Shown: positions 61,730 to 64,000 of the stretch, one piece after another
Numbering within the stretch: the first letter of the stretch is position 1
Layout of the letters: every line of letters begins with the position of its first letter
Assembly (NCBI GenBank): GCA_965197275.1
Contig: CBDAMQ010000027.1
Coordinates: forward strand, 186,001-250,000
DNA: 64,000 nucleotides
Direction of reading: 5' to 3'
From: DASCOT01 sp965197275
GTDB taxonomy: Bacteria; Acidobacteriota; UBA890; WLXD01
Position numbers and translations under genes: made by a program
The notes under the pieces: model-generated
What the model saw: the letters and a program-made list of their open reading frames with translations, nothing else
The model's database searches: none
Told to the model about the DNA's origin: nothing

Positions 61730-61756
61730 TAACACTATGAATCATTAATAGTGTTA
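61730..61756. promoter_or_regulatory. MarR operator: perfect 9-bp inverted repeat
   Basis: TAACACTAT-(9 bp)-ATAGTGTTA lies 8-34 bp upstream of marR and 56-82 bp upstream of the divergent VOC gene, inside a sharply AT-rich island. The dimension (27 bp total) and position over the promoters fit a MarR dimer site. Confidence 0.75.
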
Positions 61757-61811
61757 TCGATTCTAGTCCGCTCGTGACCCTCGCGACAACCGCACACCCG
61801 GGGAGAGGACC

Positions 61812-62195
61812 ATGGCCACTGACCTCCGCATCAATGCCATCGGGCAGATCCACATCAGCGTCAACGACGTCCCGCGCGCCGTCGCGTTCTACCGCGACGT
61901 GCTCGGAATGAAGCTCCTCTTCGAGGTAGCTGGACAGCCGATGGCGTTCTTCGACTGTGGCGGCGTGCGCCTCTATCTGAGGAAGCCGGAGAATCCCGAG
62001 TTTCGTTCCAGCCCGCTGATCTATTACCGGGTGGAGTCGATCCGCGAGGCGTACGCAACGTTGAGGCAACGCGGCGTGGACTTCGCCCGCGAACCGCATG
62101 TCGTACACCGTACCGAAGACAGCGAACTATGGCTGGTGGGCTTCAAGGATCCCGACGGCAACAACGCGTGTTTGATGTGTGAGCTGCCGCGCTAG
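61812..62195 (+). CDS. VOC family protein (glyoxalase/bleomycin-resistance-like)
   Basis: A 127-residue VOC module: IGQIHISVNDVPRAVAFYRD, VLGMKLLFEVAGQPMAFFDC, GVRLYLRKPENPEFRSSPLI, YYRVESIREAYATLRQRGVD and the metal-type ending VGFKDPDGNNACLMCELP. The His in GQIHIS and the Glu in CELP are the expected metal ligands. The ATG at 61812 has GGGAGAGG upstream. It is divergent from marR with a shared operator, so it may respond to the same signal. Confidence 0.9.
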   Translation: MATDLRINAIGQIHISVNDVPRAVAFYRDVLGMKLLFEVAGQPMAFFDCGGVRLYLRKPENPEFRSSPLIYYRVESIREAYATLRQRGVDFAREPHVVHRTEDSELWLVGFKDPDGNNACLMCELPR

Positions 62196-62230
62196 CGGCG
62201 ATGTTCCTCCAACGTTCCGGCACACGGTCA

Positions 62231-63491
62231 CTAGGGCTCGATGATCTTGGCCTCGGTGAGCTGCGCGATCCCGGCCAACGTGGTTTGCGCGGCGTTCAGG
62301 CCGAGTCGGAAATCGTCGTCGTTGAACGTCGAGAACCGATCGGTCGGCTGATGCCAGTTCGGATCCCAGCCTGCCCCGATCTGCGCACCGCGCTCGTTCT
62401 CGCGCAAGCTGATCGCCGGCACCACGTCCATGAACGGTGTGGAGTCGGTGTTGGTCATATGCGGGCCGACGGTTGCCGGATAGTCGGTTGCGTACGCATC
62501 GCTGGCCGCCTTGAGCAGAAACGCCAGCTGGCGTGATTCCGCCGCCATGGCGGAATCCGACTGGTACTCGATGTTGACGTCGGCCTCAGGACGCTGATCG
62601 CGGCTGACGGTGCCGTCGGCGCGCGGCGCGCCATGATCGAACAGCATCATGTCGTGCTGGATCATCCCCAGCCAGCGTGGCTCGGGGAAGCGGCCGGATC
62701 CGGGCGGATCCTCGCGCCCCTGTAGCGCCTGGCGCTGCTCCACGTAGGCGCGGCTGCCGTTGAGGCCAGTCTCCTCGTTGTTCCACAGCGCGAAACGGAT
62801 CGAGCGCTCGGTCCGCACGTCGGGCGCGTTGAAGATGCGGGCCAACTCCATGACGATGGCGGTCCCGGAGCCGTCGTCGTTGGCCGCCTCGCCCCAGCCG
62901 TGACCGTCCATGTGCGCCCCGACGATATACATCTCGTCCGGGTGCGTGGTGCCGACCTTGGTGCAGTAGACCTCCTGGCGTTCCCCGTCCACGGCCGGCT
63001 CACGGTTCAGCTCACGCAGTTGTTCGTCGGGCTGTGCCATCGGGTCATTGTTCACGCCGGTGTGGCCACGATAGCCGAAGATCGAGCTGCCGCCGGGGCC
63101 GGACCCGTTCCGTCCGACGAGACCTCCGGTCGAGGTCTCGAGGCCAGGATCGTCGTCGCCCTGCGGTCGTCGTCGCCGGCGCCGTTCCGGAGCGTTCTCC
63201 GGCGGAAACACGTAAGTGACGCGTTCGGTGAGCGTGCACCCGTACGACTTTAGCTGCGCCTCGATCCAATCGGTGGCGTCGCGGTTGCGTTGGGTTCCCT
63301 GTCGTCGATCGCCGAACTTCGTCAGCCCCTGGAGGGTGGCCTTGTACTGGGCCAGGTCGAGCCTGCCGACGAGCTATGCGGATCGGGTCGTTGTTCGACT
63401 CGGCGCCTTGCTCTTGTGCCGGACTGGCGCTGCCGGCGCTTGCTGCTGCCAGTAGGAGACTCGCTGTCAGGAGTGGGAGTGTCGCGCGCAT
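62231..63491 (-). CDS. M28 family metallopeptidase, exported, with one frameshift near the N-terminus
   Basis: An M28 aminopeptidase-type protein. The signal peptide (RATLPLLTASLLLAAASAGS) starts at the ATG at 63491. At about 63373-63379 the useful frame changes by one base: NNDPIRIA then LVGRLDLAQYKATLQGL in the other frame. From there it runs to 62231: NRDATDWIEAQLKSYGC, MYIVGAHMDGHGWGEAANDD (metal His, Asp), GSGTAIVMELARI, FALWNNEETGLNGSRAYVEQ (catalytic Glu-Glu) and a late HMTNTDSTPFMDVVPAISLR. All catalytic parts are downstream of the slip, so either the gene is broken or the assembly has a one-base error. Confidence 0.82.
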
Positions 63492-63583
63492 GTCGTGTCT
63501 CCTGATTTGTCGGGTTCGATAGATCCGTGCCGCGTTGGCAGGTGCGGAGGCACGTGCGGCGGTGGTACCGAGACGGCCTCCGG

Positions 63584-63943
63584 TCAGTCCGTCTTCTTGG
63601 CAACAGCTTGTCGACGGCTCGCCAACACGATTGCCGGTACCGTCAGTAGCAGCGTACCCAATTTGTACCAGGAGGGCTCGGCGCCGAGCTGCATTGCAAG
63701 GTTCGCCAGCGTCGCCAGGGCAACCAACCCGCCGACGATTGCGCTCGCCAACCTCCCGTGGGCGCCAGCGATCGCCGTTGTCACCAGACCTGAGCCCAGT
63801 CCGATCAGAAGGAGGCCGACCAGCGTCACGAGCGTTCTCACTGCTCCCGCGCCCGCCATTACCGTCCCGACCAGCAGCATGCTCGCCGCCGCGTACGACA
63901 AGTATCCGACCACGATCCCGACGATGGTGCGTAGAGCGCTCAC
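63584..63943 (-). CDS. Small membrane protein, unknown function
   Basis: A 119-residue protein with four helices: ~5-22 (TIVGIVVGYLSYAAASMLL), 33-53 (TLVTLVGLLLIGLGSGLV), 62-82 (LASAIVGGLVALATLANLAM) and 91-108 (KLGTLLLTVPAIVLA). The start is the GTG at 63943 with GGAGAGA upstream; the open frame to 63979 adds non-membrane residues. No family was recognised. It lies 92 bp upstream of the peptidase on the same strand. The remaining 57 bases of the window hold its promoter region. Confidence 0.6.
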   Translation of the reverse strand: MSALRTIVGIVVGYLSYAAASMLLVGTVMAGAGAVRTLVTLVGLLLIGLGSGLVTTAIAGAHGRLASAIVGGLVALATLANLAMQLGAEPSWYKLGTLLLTVPAIVLASRRQAVAKKTD

Positions 63944-64000
63944 GAACGATCTCTCCGATTGGGTGGACGCCGAGCACAATCGCTGGCGTGACGGCCGTGC

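Overview
The window is GC-rich, gene-dense bacterial DNA with many signal-peptide, lipoprotein and twin-arginine-type proteins. It carries two PadR plus ADOP-type (MacB/FtsX-like) permease pairs, several PQQ-type beta-propeller dehydrogenases, many beta-lactamase-family serine hydrolases, amidohydrolases and VOC proteins. ADOP/PadR pairs are typical of Acidobacteriota and Gemmatimonadota, but no rRNA or ribosomal protein is present, so the phylum stays open. No tRNA, CRISPR array, prophage or transposase was seen.

The main discovery is three selenoprotein genes that a standard gene caller would cut or miss. (1) 3978-4658 (-) is an iodothyronine-deiodinase-like protein with UGA at the catalytic position. 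(2) 35771-36214 (-) is a rhodanese-like lipoprotein with UGA in place of the catalytic Cys. (3) 47131-47643 (-) is a peroxiredoxin-like protein with a U-x-x-U active site (two UGA codons). Each reads through in frame into well-conserved family sequence. Each also has a hairpin that begins exactly 14 nt after the (last) UGA and opens its loop 20-21 nt after it, with G in the first or second loop position. This matches the bacterial SECIS model. The organism must therefore encode selA/selB/selC/selD elsewhere.

Layout: 1-2750, two PQQ-type dehydrogenases; 3121-6102, small membrane protein, VOC, the deiodinase-like selenoprotein and an exported amidohydrolase; 6188-15162, a long minus-strand run (serine hydrolases, ankyrin protein, GNAT, amidohydrolase); 15317-16996, EttA; 17242-25307, aldehyde dehydrogenase, D-aminoacylase-like protein, cytochrome-PQQ dehydrogenase, a deletion-junction pseudogene and a PhoD phosphatase with a fibronectin-type-II-like Cys module; 25709-28755, the first ADOP/PadR pair (frameshifted near its N-terminus); 28864-35567, methyltransferase, Na+/solute symporter with a membrane partner, VOC, AlkD-like and other small proteins; 35588-37189, cupin remnant, rhodanese selenoprotein, a toxin-antitoxin pair with three phased operator repeats, and Kelch/D-aminoacylase debris; 37719-40801, the second, intact ADOP/PadR pair with a perfect operator; 40977-48934, flavoprotein disulfide reductase, TPP enzyme, Rieske oxygenase, FAD monooxygenase broken by an amber codon, UxxU peroxiredoxin and D-threonine-aldolase-like protein; 49055-57836, small proteins, class III aminotransferase, esterase, MFS transporter, and a Tm-1-like / PEP-hydrolase-family pair; 57887-63943, serine hydrolase, MmcQ, APC permease (3' frameshift), MarR with a clear operator, VOC and M28 peptidase (frameshifted).

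Many genes overlap by four bases (NTGA), which points to translational coupling. Several truncated or fused gene fragments and three apparent single-base frameshifts show either ongoing gene decay or residual assembly errors. The UGA codons are different in kind, because they fall exactly on catalytic cysteine positions and leave the downstream frame intact.
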